Counted from the stretch's first letter, positions 51,619-61,344 are shown. The stretch is DNA of 64,000 nt from Oscillospiraceae bacterium (GCA_020025305.1 JAHHSG010000001.1:1-64000), one strand, 5' to 3'. Made by a program: numbers and translations. The notes: a model not told the origin generated them from the letters alone.

Positions 51619-51765
51619 CTGAGACAAGGAGCAATGATGTGTATATTTGGATGTGATAGCCGCTCAGAAATGGTCTGGCCAAATGTATCACGTGCCCCAA
51701 ACAAAAGTGGAATTACCGTTTTCAACCGCTTCGGTGGAACTTTCAGAGCAGCGGAGAGAAAAAGT

Positions 51766-51800
51766 AAAAGCCTTGCAGCATAAGCGCTGCAAGGCTTTTC
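51766..51800 (-). terminator. Hairpin downstream of tRNA-Leu(CAA)
   Basis: AAAAGCCTTGCAGC / GCTGCAAGGCTTTT, with a 7-base loop, ends 5 bases from the tRNA; on the minus strand it is followed by TACTTTTTC. Confidence 0.85.
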
Positions 51801-51804
51801 AAAA

Positions 51805-51891
51805 TGGTGCCGGTGACCGGACTCGAACCGGTACGCTGTCGCCAGCGGTGGATTTTGAGTCCACTACGTCTACCAATTCCATCACACCGGC
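51805..51891 (-). tRNA. tRNA-Leu(CAA)
   Basis: On the minus strand it begins GCCGGTGTGATGGAATTGG and has acceptor stem GCCGGTG/CACCGGC, anticodon stem GTGGA/TCCAC with loop CTCAAAA (anticodon CAA, reads UUG), a long variable arm and GTTCGAGTC. The CCA end is encoded at 51805-51807. Confidence 0.95.
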
Positions 51892-51907
51892 GGGAGTTGA
51901 CTTGCCT

Positions 51908-51936
51908 ATTATACATGAACGCAGAGGAAAATGCAA
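51908..51936 (-). promoter_or_regulatory. Promoter of tRNA-Leu(CAA)
   Basis: On the minus strand TTGCAT (51936-51931), 17 bases, TATAAT (51913-51908). Confidence 0.85.
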
Positions 51937-52056
51937 GAGCCAGTTTCCTGTCTTGGGATGAAAATTGCAGAAAATATAAATAGGACTACCAAAATAGAAG
52001 AAAAGATGATATGATACATAAGTACGATTATCACCAAATGAAAGGAAGGGGACTGG

Positions 52057-53367
52057 GTGAAAAAACGGAAAAAGATAGGGACGCTGTGCCTGCTGGTATT
52101 GCTTGCCTGCTTGAGTACAGGCTGCGTTTCCAGTTCTGCGGTAGAGGATCTGTTCACACTTCCCCAGCCGCCGATTGAATATACCGGCCTTTTGCAAATC
52201 ACCGATCAGCTGATCGCGGGTGGCTACGAATATGCGTCCCCTACCGGCGGACAGAATATACAGTCCGTACAGATGGAGGATCTTGACGGTGATGGCAAGC
52301 CGGAGGCAATTGCGTTCTTTCGTAAGCCCAATGATGAAAAACCTTTAAAGATTATGGTATTTACCCCGCAGGACGAGGCCTACTCTTTGCTGTGCACCAT
52401 TGAGAGCAGCGGTACTGCCGTAGATCGTATTGACTACGAAGATATGAACAATGACGGCAAGCTGGATTTGGTGGTGGGCTGGAAGATTAGTACGGATGTG
52501 CAGACAGTCGCTGTTTATTCTGTGGGAGAGGAACCGATACTTTTGGTCAAGAGCAGCTACACTCGCTACAGTCTTCAGGATATGGACGGCAATGGGATCC
52601 CCAGCCTGCTGGTATTCCGTGCGAATTCGGACGGTATCAGTATGGCGGAGTTTTATGGCTGGCGGAATGATACCATGGAGCTGGCCTATCGCTGCAGCTT
52701 GTCGAGCACCATGGCGGAACTAAACAGCGGCAGTATCGTCCATGGCAACACCGAGAGCGGAAATTTGGCCGTGTATGTGACCGGGATCAATGAGCAGGGA
52801 ATGGCCATGACAGATATTTTGGTCAGTCAGGACAACGGAGCTTTGACGAACGCAGCGCTTAGCGGCCGCACCGGTTTATCCAACATCGTTTTTCCCTATC
52901 GGCAGCTCAATCCGCAGGATATTAATGGGGATGAGTGTGTGGAAATCCCGGCTCCGGTAGTGGAGAGCGGCGAGGATAAGAAAAATGATGGGATTATCCA
53001 CTGGATGTCCTATAATAACAGCGGAAAAGGGAAGATTGTGGGCACCACATACCACTGCCTCACGTCGGGCTGGTACTTCAATATCCCGGAGGAATGGGAG
53101 CAACATTTGACGATCTCTTCCACGGAGAGTGGTCCCAATGAGAACCAGGTGGTCATGCGGTTGGATGGCCAACCGGTGCTGGCCATCTATACCATTACCG
53201 GTGAGAACAGGGAAAATAAGGCACTGCGCGGCAACCGAGTGGTACTGAAACGGCAAATGATCACGGTTTACGCCGGTGAGCTGCTGGAAGGTGCCGCTGC
53301 CTGGGGGGTGGATGAGGAGCTGCTGCGCAGTGACTTCAATCTGATCGTAAAGTCCTGGACGGCTTGA
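52057..53367 (+). CDS. Lipoprotein with Asp-rich (EF-hand/VCBS-like) repeats
   Basis: 436 residues with a GTG start behind AAGGAAGGGGACTGG. A signal peptide ends at the lipobox LSTGC23. The body carries repeated Asp-rich loops of the D-x-D/N-x-D-G type: DLDGDGKPEA, DMNNDGKLDL, DMDGNGIPSL and DINGDECVEI, which resemble calcium-binding loops of VCBS/FG-GAP propellers. It is 28 bases upstream of a response regulator and kinase, so it may act as an external sensing partner. No named family was recognised. Confidence 0.8.
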   Translation: MKKRKKIGTLCLLVLLACLSTGCVSSSAVEDLFTLPQPPIEYTGLLQITDQLIAGGYEYASPTGGQNIQSVQMEDLDGDGKPEAIAFFRKPNDEKPLKIMVFTPQDEAYSLLCTIESSGTAVDRIDYEDMNNDGKLDLVVGWKISTDVQTVAVYSVGEEPILLVKSSYTRYSLQDMDGNGIPSLLVFRANSDGISMAEFYGWRNDTMELAYRCSLSSTMAELNSGSIVHGNTESGNLAVYVTGINEQGMAMTDILVSQDNGALTNAALSGRTGLSNIVFPYRQLNPQDINGDECVEIPAPVVESGEDKKNDGIIHWMSYNNSGKGKIVGTTYHCLTSGWYFNIPEEWEQHLTISSTESGPNENQVVMRLDGQPVLAIYTITGENRENKALRGNRVVLKRQMITVYAGELLEGAAAWGVDEELLRSDFNLIVKSWTA

Positions 53368-53395
53368 GCAACTATGGAACAGAAAGGATAAAATC

Positions 53396-54082
53396 ATGAA
53401 AAAAGTTCTGGTTTTGGAGGATGAGTCCAGTATTCGCAGCTTTATAGTAATCAATCTGCGCCGTGCAGGCTATGAGGTTATAGAGGCAGAAACCGGCGAA
53501 GAGGCACTGGAAAAGCTGCAGCAGCACACGGATGTTCGGGTTGCGCTGTTGGACATCATGCTGCCCGGAATTGATGGCTTTGAGGTATGCCGCCGTATCC
53601 GCGCCACCAATACGAAGATCGGTATTATTATGCTGACAGCCCGCTCTCAGGAGATGGATAAAGTAACAGGCTTAATGACAGGTGCCGACGACTATGTGAC
53701 CAAACCCTTCTCACCGGCGGAGCTGACGGCCCGCGTCGATGCACTGATGCGCCGCAGCGGCGGCGCAGCGGAGGAGGCGGCGGAAGAATTGCGGCAGGAT
53801 CCTTTCCTCCTTAACACCCGCAACCGCACACTGGAGAAGAACGGACAGCGCATTAAGCTCACACAGATGGAATATTCCATCATGCGCATGTTTATGGAAA
53901 ATCCCGGAAAGGCCCTCTCCCGTGAGGAGATCCTGGATCTGGTGTGGGGGCGTGACTATTTCGGAGAACTGAAGATTGTGGATGTGAACATCCGCCGTCT
54001 GCGCTTAAAGATCGAGGATAACCCCACCAATCCTACCTATATTACGACGGTATGGGGCTACGGGTATAAGTGGGGATTTTAA
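53396..54082 (+). CDS. OmpR/PhoB-family response regulator
   Basis: 228 residues. The receiver has E8-D9-E10, phosphoacceptor D53 (LLDIMLP) and K in DDYVTKPF; the C-terminal winged helix shows VDVNIRRLRLK and TVWGYGYKWGF. AGAAAGGATAAAATC precedes the ATG. It lies between the lipoprotein and the kinase, with which it forms a two-component system. Confidence 0.95.
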   Translation: MKKVLVLEDESSIRSFIVINLRRAGYEVIEAETGEEALEKLQQHTDVRVALLDIMLPGIDGFEVCRRIRATNTKIGIIMLTARSQEMDKVTGLMTGADDYVTKPFSPAELTARVDALMRRSGGAAEEAAEELRQDPFLLNTRNRTLEKNGQRIKLTQMEYSIMRMFMENPGKALSREEILDLVWGRDYFGELKIVDVNIRRLRLKIEDNPTNPTYITTVWGYGYKWGF

Positions 54083-54118
54083 GGACATTGGGAGTCTGTG
54101 AGGGGAAAGGAGACGGGT

Positions 54119-55543
54119 GTGAAGCAGCGTCTGAAAATCCGTGGTCTGCGTAAGCGCTGGATGATGAACAGCGTAGGGCCTGTGGTGCTGATTTTAGCGC
54201 TGATCGCCGCTTTTTGCTCAATGGGGATCGGCAGCCTCTACTATAATAGTGCGCTTGCCAGCTTGAAAGCACAGGCGTCTGCGGGAGGGGACTATTTCAA
54301 CACCTATAGTATGAAGAGCTATAATGAATATTATCGCAACGCCAATCTCTATATTGGGACTTTTGAAGCTTCCGACCATATTGAACTGCAGTTCCTTAAC
54401 CCCTATGGGCGCATTGAAATGTCTACTCGTGGACTGTTGGCAGGTACGGCTCCCAAAACACCGGAAGTGGAAAGAGCGCTGCACAGCGGCGAAATTGAGG
54501 TGTTCAGAGGCAAGGACCCCCACACGGGGGAGCAGATCCTTGCTGCCTGCGCACCGCTGCAATTTGACGGCAGCATTGTGGGTTTGATGCGCTATGTTAC
54601 CTCTGCCCGCCAGCTGGATCATGAGGTTTCTCTGGCCGTGTGGGCCATTGTGGGCGCTACGGCAGTGATCTGCGTACTGCTGACCCTATCCAGCCTGCTA
54701 TTTATCAATAATGTGGTGGCTCCGGTAGCTGCCGTGACGGAAGCCGCCAAAAAGATTTCCAACGGCAGCTATGGAATTCAAATTCCCAATCATTACCACG
54801 ATGAGATGGGGGAGCTGGTCAGCAATATCAACGATATGTCGCTGAAGATTGGGCAAAGTGAAAAAATGCAGACAGAGTTCATCTCCTCCGTATCCCATGA
54901 GCTGCGCACACCGCTTACCGCTATCAACGGCTGGGGCGAAACGCTTTTGGGAGATGAGATGGACCCTGAACAGCTGCGCCGAGGGGTATCTATCATTGTC
55001 AAGGAGGCACGGCGGCTTACCAATATGGTGGAGGAACTGCTGGAGTTTTCCAAGATGCAGGATGGACGCTTTACGCTGCAGGTAGAGCCCATGGATCTGC
55101 AGGCAGAGTTAGAGGATGCGGTTTACACCTACCACCAGCTTTTCCGCCAAGACGGGATCTCATTGGAGTATGACGACGGCGGCGAGATCTACACCCAACC
55201 CATCAGCGGTGACAGCGAACGCATCAAACAGGTGCTCTGCAATCTTTTGGATAACGCTGCCAAGCACGGCGGTTCCGGTAAGCGGATCGTGGTGGCTATG
55301 CGCAGGGTGGAGGACGAGTACCACATTACCATTCGGGACTACGGTCCCGGTATTCCAGAGGCAGAATTGCCTTTTATCAAGCAGAAGTTTTACAAGGGGT
55401 CCTCCAAGTCCCGTGGCAGCGGGATCGGTCTTGCGGTCTGCGATGAGATCGTGGAACGCCATGGAGGTACACTGACCATTGCCAATGCAGAGGGGGGCGG
55501 TACGTTAGTCACGATTGCCCTGCCCATCGAAGAACATGGATAA
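54119..55543 (+). CDS. Membrane sensor histidine kinase
   Basis: 474 residues from the GTG at 54119, preceded by AAAGGAGA; the GTG at 54098 has no ribosome site. Transmembrane helices at about 18-42 and 172-198 enclose an external domain that may touch the neighbouring lipoprotein. A HAMP domain follows, then H260 in VSHELRTPL and the ATPase motifs NLLDNAAKHG and GSGIGLAVCDEIV. It would phosphorylate the regulator directly upstream. Confidence 0.94.
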   Translation: MKQRLKIRGLRKRWMMNSVGPVVLILALIAAFCSMGIGSLYYNSALASLKAQASAGGDYFNTYSMKSYNEYYRNANLYIGTFEASDHIELQFLNPYGRIEMSTRGLLAGTAPKTPEVERALHSGEIEVFRGKDPHTGEQILAACAPLQFDGSIVGLMRYVTSARQLDHEVSLAVWAIVGATAVICVLLTLSSLLFINNVVAPVAAVTEAAKKISNGSYGIQIPNHYHDEMGELVSNINDMSLKIGQSEKMQTEFISSVSHELRTPLTAINGWGETLLGDEMDPEQLRRGVSIIVKEARRLTNMVEELLEFSKMQDGRFTLQVEPMDLQAELEDAVYTYHQLFRQDGISLEYDDGGEIYTQPISGDSERIKQVLCNLLDNAAKHGGSGKRIVVAMRRVEDEYHITIRDYGPGIPEAELPFIKQKFYKGSSKSRGSGIGLAVCDEIVERHGGTLTIANAEGGGTLVTIALPIEEHG

Positions 55544-55656
55544 AGTGATAAAAATTGAATCCTAACAAATTCTAATTTTTTTGGAAATTTTATTTTTAAT
55601 TGCTTAGTTTTGCACGGCGGCATGGTCGCTTTTGGTTAGAAAGGAATCTTATTTCT

Positions 55657-56616
55657 ATGGAGAAACAGGAACAGGGGTGCGCTTTTCGTACATCCATCGG
55701 CGGACAGGCGCTGATTGAGGGAATCCTCATGCGCGGTCCGCAGCGGCAGGCCATTGTGGTTCGCACAGAGGACGGCCTTGTCAAAAAAGTGGAGGAGCTG
55801 CACCTTATCAAAGATAAATATCCAATTTTGGGGTGGCCGCTGATCCGAGGCACTGTCAATTTCCTCAGCTCCATGATCAACGGTGTCCGGGCGCTGATGT
55901 TCTCAGCGGACTATTTCCCTGACGATGAGGCGGCGCAGCCGTCCAAGGTTGACCGCTGGCTGGAGAAACACGTGTCAGAGGAAAAGCTGCAGTCGGTGCT
56001 GGTTTGGGTGGCAGTACTTGCCGCCGTAGGCATGTCGTTGGGGCTCTTTTTGCTGCTGCCGTCGCTGGTAGCGGGGCTGATCAGCCGATGGATGGAAAGC
56101 GTTCCCCTCATTAACCTCATAGAGGGTGTGGTGAAAGTGGTGATATTCCTTTGCTATCTGATCTTTTGCTCCAAGCAGAAGGATATTCGCCGTGTTTTCT
56201 GCTATCACGGTGCCGAGCATAAAACCATTTTCTGCTATGAGGCCGGTTTGGAACTGACGGTGGAGAATGTACGGCCCCAACCTCTGCATCATCCCCGCTG
56301 CGGGACCAGTTTTCTCTTTGTGGTGATTGTGGTGTCTATTCTCTTCAGCAGCATTGTTTTTAGCTTTGTAGACGGCGGCAATGCGCTGGTTCGCGTATTG
56401 GTGCATCTGCTGCTGCTGATCCCGGTGGTAGGTGTTACCTACGAATTCAACCGCTATGTGGGCGGACACGATAATTGGCTGACGCGGCTGCTCTCTAAAC
56501 CGGGATTATGGATGCAGAATTTTACCACCAACGAGCCGGACGATTCCATGATCGAGGTGGCCATTGAAGCTGTAAAGTTGGTTCTGCCCGATCATCAGGG
56601 CGACGATTGCTGGTAA
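55657..56616 (+). CDS. DUF1385 domain-containing membrane protein
   Basis: 319 residues. The N-terminal SIGGQALIEGILMRGPQRQAI and the central YHGAEHKTIFCYEAG are diagnostic of DUF1385; several hydrophobic helices cover about 125-165 and 235-270. Histidines in YHGAEHK and the HHPRCGTSF stretch suggest a metal site. Genes of this family commonly precede prmC, as here. The function is unknown. AGAAAGGA lies 11 bases before the ATG. Confidence 0.9.
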   Translation: MEKQEQGCAFRTSIGGQALIEGILMRGPQRQAIVVRTEDGLVKKVEELHLIKDKYPILGWPLIRGTVNFLSSMINGVRALMFSADYFPDDEAAQPSKVDRWLEKHVSEEKLQSVLVWVAVLAAVGMSLGLFLLLPSLVAGLISRWMESVPLINLIEGVVKVVIFLCYLIFCSKQKDIRRVFCYHGAEHKTIFCYEAGLELTVENVRPQPLHHPRCGTSFLFVVIVVSILFSSIVFSFVDGGNALVRVLVHLLLLIPVVGVTYEFNRYVGGHDNWLTRLLSKPGLWMQNFTTNEPDDSMIEVAIEAVKLVLPDHQGDDCW

Positions 56617-56659
56617 GTGTCGACGATATATCAAACAAATGTGACAACGGAGCGTAGTA

Positions 56660-57526
56660 ATGGCTATTACATATAACAATTTGTATATGGATGTACGGCA
56701 GCGTTTACGCGCTGCAGGTGTGGAGGCTGCTACTTTGGAGGCCCGTGAATTGGTCTGCTATGGCGCGGGCAAGACACGGCAGGAATTGGTTCGTGACGGG
56801 CAGCTCTATGTCCCAAAAGAGGCGGAGGAACAGGTGGCCGCGCTGGTGCGGCGGCATCTGGCTGGGGAGCCGGTGGCCTACCTGATCGGCGAATGGGAGT
56901 TTTATGGACTGCCGCTGGATATCTCCGAGCATGTGCTGATCCCTCGGCCGGATACAGAGGTGCTGGCAGAGGAGGCAATCCACTTTCTGAAAAATCAGGA
57001 TGAATGCCGTGTGTTGGATCTGTGCGCCGGCAGTGGCTGCGTTGGCTTGGCGATTGCATCGCAAGTCCATAACGCACGGGTGGTGCTGGGTGAGCTGTCG
57101 GAAGGGGCATTGCGCATCTGCCGGCAGAATGTCAGACGCAACGGACTCTCCGGGCAGGTAGTGCCGTTGGCAATGGACGTGATGGCAGGGCCGCCGCCCC
57201 GGTTGGGTGAATTTGACTGCATTGTCTCCAATCCCCCCTACATTCCCCACGATGATATTGCGGGACTGGACGTGTCCGTGAAGGATTATGAGCCTCATAT
57301 GGCACTGGATGGCGGCGAAGATGGATTGGACTTTTATCGTGCCATTTGCAGCCAGTGGCGCAGTGTCATGCACCCCGGTACGCACCTTTTTTTCGAGGTG
57401 GGAATCGGACAGGCGGATGATGTGCTGCGGATCATGCGCGCAGTGGGCTTCGGAGATATCGAGGTGCGGCCTGATCCGGCGGGCATTCCGCGTGTGGTGA
57501 CGGGTGTGCTGTATGATCATATCTAA
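56660..57526 (+). CDS. prmC: Release factor glutamine methyltransferase PrmC
   Basis: 288 residues. It methylates the GGQ glutamine of peptide chain release factors. The helical N-domain (about 1-80) is followed by a SAM-binding fold with VLDLCAGSGCVGLAIA and the catalytic NPPYIP (about 190). The usual partner prfA is not next to it. A recA gene follows after a 105-bp gap. Confidence 0.93.
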   Translation: MAITYNNLYMDVRQRLRAAGVEAATLEARELVCYGAGKTRQELVRDGQLYVPKEAEEQVAALVRRHLAGEPVAYLIGEWEFYGLPLDISEHVLIPRPDTEVLAEEAIHFLKNQDECRVLDLCAGSGCVGLAIASQVHNARVVLGELSEGALRICRQNVRRNGLSGQVVPLAMDVMAGPPPRLGEFDCIVSNPPYIPHDDIAGLDVSVKDYEPHMALDGGEDGLDFYRAICSQWRSVMHPGTHLFFEVGIGQADDVLRIMRAVGFGDIEVRPDPAGIPRVVTGVLYDHI

Positions 57527-57546
57527 CTGTCCGAGTATTTGTACAG

Positions 57547-57631
57547 AAATTTTGCTATACTATTTGCTATACTAAGCGTATCGAGAAAGGTAAGGCCGAC
57601 TTGGTCGGCGTTGAATAAGGAGGAACATCCT
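57547..57631 (+). promoter_or_regulatory. recA upstream region with direct repeat
   Basis: TTTGCTATACTA occurs twice in tandem (57551-57562 and 57563-57574, offset by one base), providing two TATACT -10-like hexamers. No good -35 at 17 bases and no Gram-positive LexA box (GAAC-N4-GTTC) was seen. Confidence 0.4.
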
Positions 57632-58744
57632 ATGGCATCGAAGAAAGAAACAGTTGTATCCGCAGCTCCGGTAGCCGCTGGTGATAAAAAGCGGGCGCTG
57701 GATACGGCCATGCAGCAGATTGAGAAAATGTACGGCAAGGGATCTATCATGCGCTATGGAGAGGATGCGCAGATGAATGTGGAGGCAATCCCTACCGGTT
57801 CACTGGCACTGGATCTGGCGCTGGGAATCGGCGGTGTGCCTCGGGGGCGCATTATTGAGATCTACGGCCCCGAGTCCTCCGGTAAGACCACGCTGGCCCT
57901 CCACATTTTGGCACAGGCCCAGAAAATGGGGGGTGAGGTGGCTTTCGTGGATGCCGAGCACGCGCTGGACCCCACCTATGCCCGGGCTTTGGGCGTGCGG
58001 ATCGAAGATCTGTTGATCTCTCAGCCGGATACCGGCGAGCAGGCGCTGGAAATCACCGAAGCGCTGGTGCGCAGCGGTGCGCTGGACGTGGTGGTTGTGG
58101 ACTCCGTGGCGGCGCTGGTTCCCCGCGCGGAGATCGAGGGCGAGATGGGTGACAGCTTTGTGGGTCTCCATGCGCGCTTGATGAGTCAGGCGCTGCGTAA
58201 GCTTACCGGCGTCATTAATAAGACCAACTGTATTGTGGTCTTTATCAACCAGCTGCGCGAAAAGGTCGGCGTGATGTATGGCAACCCGGAGGTCACCACC
58301 GGAGGCCGCGCACTGAAATTCTATGCCAGCGTTCGTATTGACGTGCGGCGTATTGAGGCGCTGAAGAACGGCGGTGAGATTATCGGCAACCGTACTCGTG
58401 CCAAGGTGGTGAAGAACAAGGTGGCGCCTCCCTTCCGTGAGGCGGAGTTCGACATCATGTATGGAGAGGGAATTTCCCGTCTGGGTGAATTGTTGGATCT
58501 GGGCGTGAAGTTGGATATCATCCAGAAAAGTGGTTCTTGGTTCAGTATGGGGGAAGTGCGCTTGGGACAGGGACGTGACGCTGCCAAACAGTATTTGCGT
58601 GACCATCCTGATGATGCCGATCGTGTGGAAGCCGCTATTCGCAAGGACTTTCATAAACTGATGAGCAATCAGTCCCGTATTGCCGCCAAGGCGGCCGGTC
58701 GTGCTGTGGATGTTTCCGCTGACGATTTTGACGATGCGGATTGA
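57632..58744 (+). CDS. recA: Recombinase RecA
   Basis: 370 residues. It forms filaments on single-stranded DNA for strand exchange and SOS signalling. Walker A GPESSGKTT is near residue 79, followed by FVDAEHALDP, QPDTGEQALEI and loop L2 FINQLREKVGVMYGNPEVTTGG. AAGGAGGAACATCC precedes the ATG at 57632. The end overlaps recX by 11 bases, as in many genomes. Confidence 0.98.
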   Translation: MASKKETVVSAAPVAAGDKKRALDTAMQQIEKMYGKGSIMRYGEDAQMNVEAIPTGSLALDLALGIGGVPRGRIIEIYGPESSGKTTLALHILAQAQKMGGEVAFVDAEHALDPTYARALGVRIEDLLISQPDTGEQALEITEALVRSGALDVVVVDSVAALVPRAEIEGEMGDSFVGLHARLMSQALRKLTGVINKTNCIVVFINQLREKVGVMYGNPEVTTGGRALKFYASVRIDVRRIEALKNGGEIIGNRTRAKVVKNKVAPPFREAEFDIMYGEGISRLGELLDLGVKLDIIQKSGSWFSMGEVRLGQGRDAAKQYLRDHPDDADRVEAAIRKDFHKLMSNQSRIAAKAAGRAVDVSADDFDDAD

Positions 58745-59360
58745 GAAAATAGAGCATTCAAAGCATAAGCAGGAGCGAATGCTGGTGTATTTGGAGGGCG
58801 GTGAGCTCCTTCGGGTCACCGGGGAAACTCTCCTGCGCTTTGGCTTGCAGACAGGTATGGACTTATCCGAGGCAACTGTGGTAGAATTGAGAGAAGTCTC
58901 CCGACAATATCAGATGCGGGCTCGTGGAGCACAGCTGGCTTCCTCGCGGATGTTCTCCCAAAAAGAACTGACAAACCGTCTGCAGCGCCGCGGTGCCACC
59001 GATGTGGAGGCTGCTGCTACGGTGGATTGGCTGACGGAACTGGGTGCGGTGAATGACGAGGCTTATGCGGCAGCTATCGTGCGCCACTACGGGCACAACG
59101 GCTATGGCATCCTGCGTGTGCGGCAAGAGCTGCAGCGACGTGGAATTGATCGTTCGCTGTGGGAGGAGGCGCTTGCAGAACTGCCGCCGCCGGAAGAGGC
59201 CATTGCGCAGGTGCTGCGCAGGCGGCTGAAAGGACGGGTGCCTGATGGGGACGAGGGACGGAAGCTGGCAGCCATGCTGCAGCGACGCGGCTTTGTCTGG
59301 CAGGAAATCCGGCCTGTGATGGAGAGATTTCTCGACGGCGAAGAGCTGCCGGAGGATTGA
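58734..59360 (+). CDS. recX: Regulatory protein RecX
   Basis: 208 residues, composed of three-helix repeats: SSRMFSQKELTNRLQRRGA and YGILRVRQELQRRGIDRSLWEEAL are the RecX motifs. RecX modulates RecA filaments, and the start at ATG 58734 lies within the recA end, so translation is coupled. Confidence 0.9.
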   Translation: MRIEKIEHSKHKQERMLVYLEGGELLRVTGETLLRFGLQTGMDLSEATVVELREVSRQYQMRARGAQLASSRMFSQKELTNRLQRRGATDVEAAATVDWLTELGAVNDEAYAAAIVRHYGHNGYGILRVRQELQRRGIDRSLWEEALAELPPPEEAIAQVLRRRLKGRVPDGDEGRKLAAMLQRRGFVWQEIRPVMERFLDGEELPED

Positions 59361-59383
59361 CAAAAGATTGTGAGGATATACGC

Positions 59384-60712
59384 GTGAAAGTTTCATTTAT
59401 TTCTCTGGGGTGTGCCAAAAACACGGTGAACACGGAGCAGATGATGGCATTATGCCGCGATGCAGGGATGGAGCTGTTGACTGAGCCTCAGGGGGCAGAC
59501 GCAGTGGTTATTAACACCTGCGGCTTCATTGACAGCGCTAAGACCGAGGCCATTGACAACATTCTGGCCGTGGCGGAACTGAAACAGGCAGGCGATGTGG
59601 GCAAAATTCTGGTCACTGGCTGCCTGAGTCAGCGCTATCAAGAGGAGATCATGGAGGAGATGCCGGAGGTAGACGGGATCATGGGTACCGGCAGCTACAG
59701 CGAGATTGTCTCGGTGCTGCAGGAGTTGCAGCGAGGCGAAAAGCCGCACCGCTTCGGCAGTATTCACGCTCCGGTAGAGGAACTGGATCGTGTACTGACG
59801 ACGCCGAATTACTACGCCTTTTTGCGAATCGCTGAGGGGTGCAGCAACCACTGTGCGTTCTGCGTGATTCCTTCCCTGCGGGGAAAATATCGCAGCCGAA
59901 AGATGGAGAACGTACTGGAGGAGGCCCGGGCGCTGGCGGCTGGGGGCGTGAAGGAGATCATCGTTATTGCGCAGGATATTACCCGCTATGGCATGGATCT
60001 CTATGGTGAGAAAAAACTGAGCGCTCTGCTGCGGGAACTATGTAAGATGGATTTCCATTGGATTCGTCTGCACTACCTCTATCCCGAAGCGATCGATGAT
60101 GAGCTGATCGATACCATTGCAGAGGAGCCCAAGATCTTGAAGTATTTGGATCTGCCGATCCAGCATTGCAACGATCGTCTGTTACGTGCCATGAATCGCC
60201 GCAATACCAAGGCGGAACTGCTGGAACTCTTTGCAAAGCTGCGCAGCCGCATCCCCCATCTGGTGCTGCGCACCAGTCTCATCACCGGCCTTCCCTATGA
60301 GGATGAGGCGGCATTTGAGGAACTGTGCGAATTTTTGAAGGAGGTGCGCATTGAGCGCGCCGGCGTGTTCCCCTACTCCCCGGAGGAGGGCACAGCGGCA
60401 GAAAAGATGGGGAATCGTGTGGATACCGCCGAGGCGGAGCGCCGCGCGGAACTGGTGGTGGATGTCCAGTCTCGGATCATGGATGCTTTCAATGAGAGCC
60501 GCATGGGGGATGTGACCGAAGTGCTCTGCGAGGGCTGGGACAGTCAGTCTATGAGCTATCGAGGCCGCAGCTGGGCGGAATCCCCGGATATTGATGGACA
60601 TATCTACTTTACTGCGGAGCGTAAGGTGGAAGAAGGTGAATTTGTGCCGGTGCGTGTCACCGGCAGCATGGACGGTGAGCTGACCGGTGAGCTTTGGGAG
60701 GAAGAAGTATGA
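59384..60712 (+). CDS. rimO: Ribosomal protein S12 methylthiotransferase RimO
   Basis: 442 residues from the GTG at 59384 behind GTGAGGA. An N-terminal MTTase domain (SLGCAKNTVNTEQM with C-ligands, VINTCGFIDSAKTEAI) is followed by the radical-SAM site CSNHCAFC near 150 and a C-terminal TRAM domain. It adds a methylthio group to an aspartate of S12. The stop overlaps pgsA. The TTG at 59357 is a weaker alternative start. Confidence 0.95.
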   Translation: MKVSFISLGCAKNTVNTEQMMALCRDAGMELLTEPQGADAVVINTCGFIDSAKTEAIDNILAVAELKQAGDVGKILVTGCLSQRYQEEIMEEMPEVDGIMGTGSYSEIVSVLQELQRGEKPHRFGSIHAPVEELDRVLTTPNYYAFLRIAEGCSNHCAFCVIPSLRGKYRSRKMENVLEEARALAAGGVKEIIVIAQDITRYGMDLYGEKKLSALLRELCKMDFHWIRLHYLYPEAIDDELIDTIAEEPKILKYLDLPIQHCNDRLLRAMNRRNTKAELLELFAKLRSRIPHLVLRTSLITGLPYEDEAAFEELCEFLKEVRIERAGVFPYSPEEGTAAEKMGNRVDTAEAERRAELVVDVQSRIMDAFNESRMGDVTEVLCEGWDSQSMSYRGRSWAESPDIDGHIYFTAERKVEEGEFVPVRVTGSMDGELTGELWEEEV

Positions 60713-61233
60713 ATACTGCCAATAAATTGACGATGCTGCGTGTTTTGATGATCCCGCTGTTCCTGATCGTCCTCTACTGGGGGTTTCCCGGCAGCGGCTA
60801 TTGGGCATTAGGCATTTATGTGGTGGCTTGTCTCACCGATCTGCTGGACGGCTACATTGCCCGCCACTATAATCAGGTGTCTGATTTTGGTAAGTTCATG
60901 GATCCATTGGCCGATAAATGTCTGGTGATGGCGGCACTGTGTTGGTTTGTCGCTCAGGGAGATATGGCAGCGTGGGTACTGGCCACAGTGCTGCTGCGTG
61001 AATTTGCTGTTTCCGGTATGCGCATGGTGGCGGTGGAAAAGGGCCGTGTGATTGCGGCAGGCTGGTCCGGTAAGGTCAAAACGGCCAGCACGATGGTGTG
61101 CATCTGCCTGATGCTCTTCGGCATTCCCAGCTGGCTGAATCTGGTGTGCCAAGGGGTGATCTTGGTGACCACTGTTTACTCCGGCGTGGAATATTTTGCG
61201 AAGAATTGGGATGTCTTTCAAGAGGCAAAATAA
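60709..61233 (+). CDS. pgsA: CDP-diacylglycerol--glycerol-3-phosphate 3-phosphatidyltransferase
   Basis: 174 residues. The membrane enzyme makes phosphatidylglycerol phosphate. The CDP-alcohol phosphatidyltransferase motif D-G-x2-A-R-x8-G-x3-D-x3-D is exact in DGYIARHYNQVSDFGKFMD followed by PLADK, and several hydrophobic helices surround it. GGGAGGAAGAAGT precedes the ATG at 60709, which overlaps the rimO stop. Confidence 0.93.
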   Translation: MNTANKLTMLRVLMIPLFLIVLYWGFPGSGYWALGIYVVACLTDLLDGYIARHYNQVSDFGKFMDPLADKCLVMAALCWFVAQGDMAAWVLATVLLREFAVSGMRMVAVEKGRVIAAGWSGKVKTASTMVCICLMLFGIPSWLNLVCQGVILVTTVYSGVEYFAKNWDVFQEAK

Positions 61234-61315
61234 CCTAAAGGGCACAGTCAGCAAAAGGTGTTTGTCTGTCCTTTTCCATGATGGGTCATGATAGAGTGAA
61301 AATGCGGATGCTGGC

Positions 61316-61344
61316 TTGACAGAGAAGCAATTTGTTGCTATGAT
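61316..61344 (+). promoter_or_regulatory. cysS promoter
   Basis: TTGACA (61316-61321), 17 bases, TATGAT (61339-61344). Confidence 0.85.
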
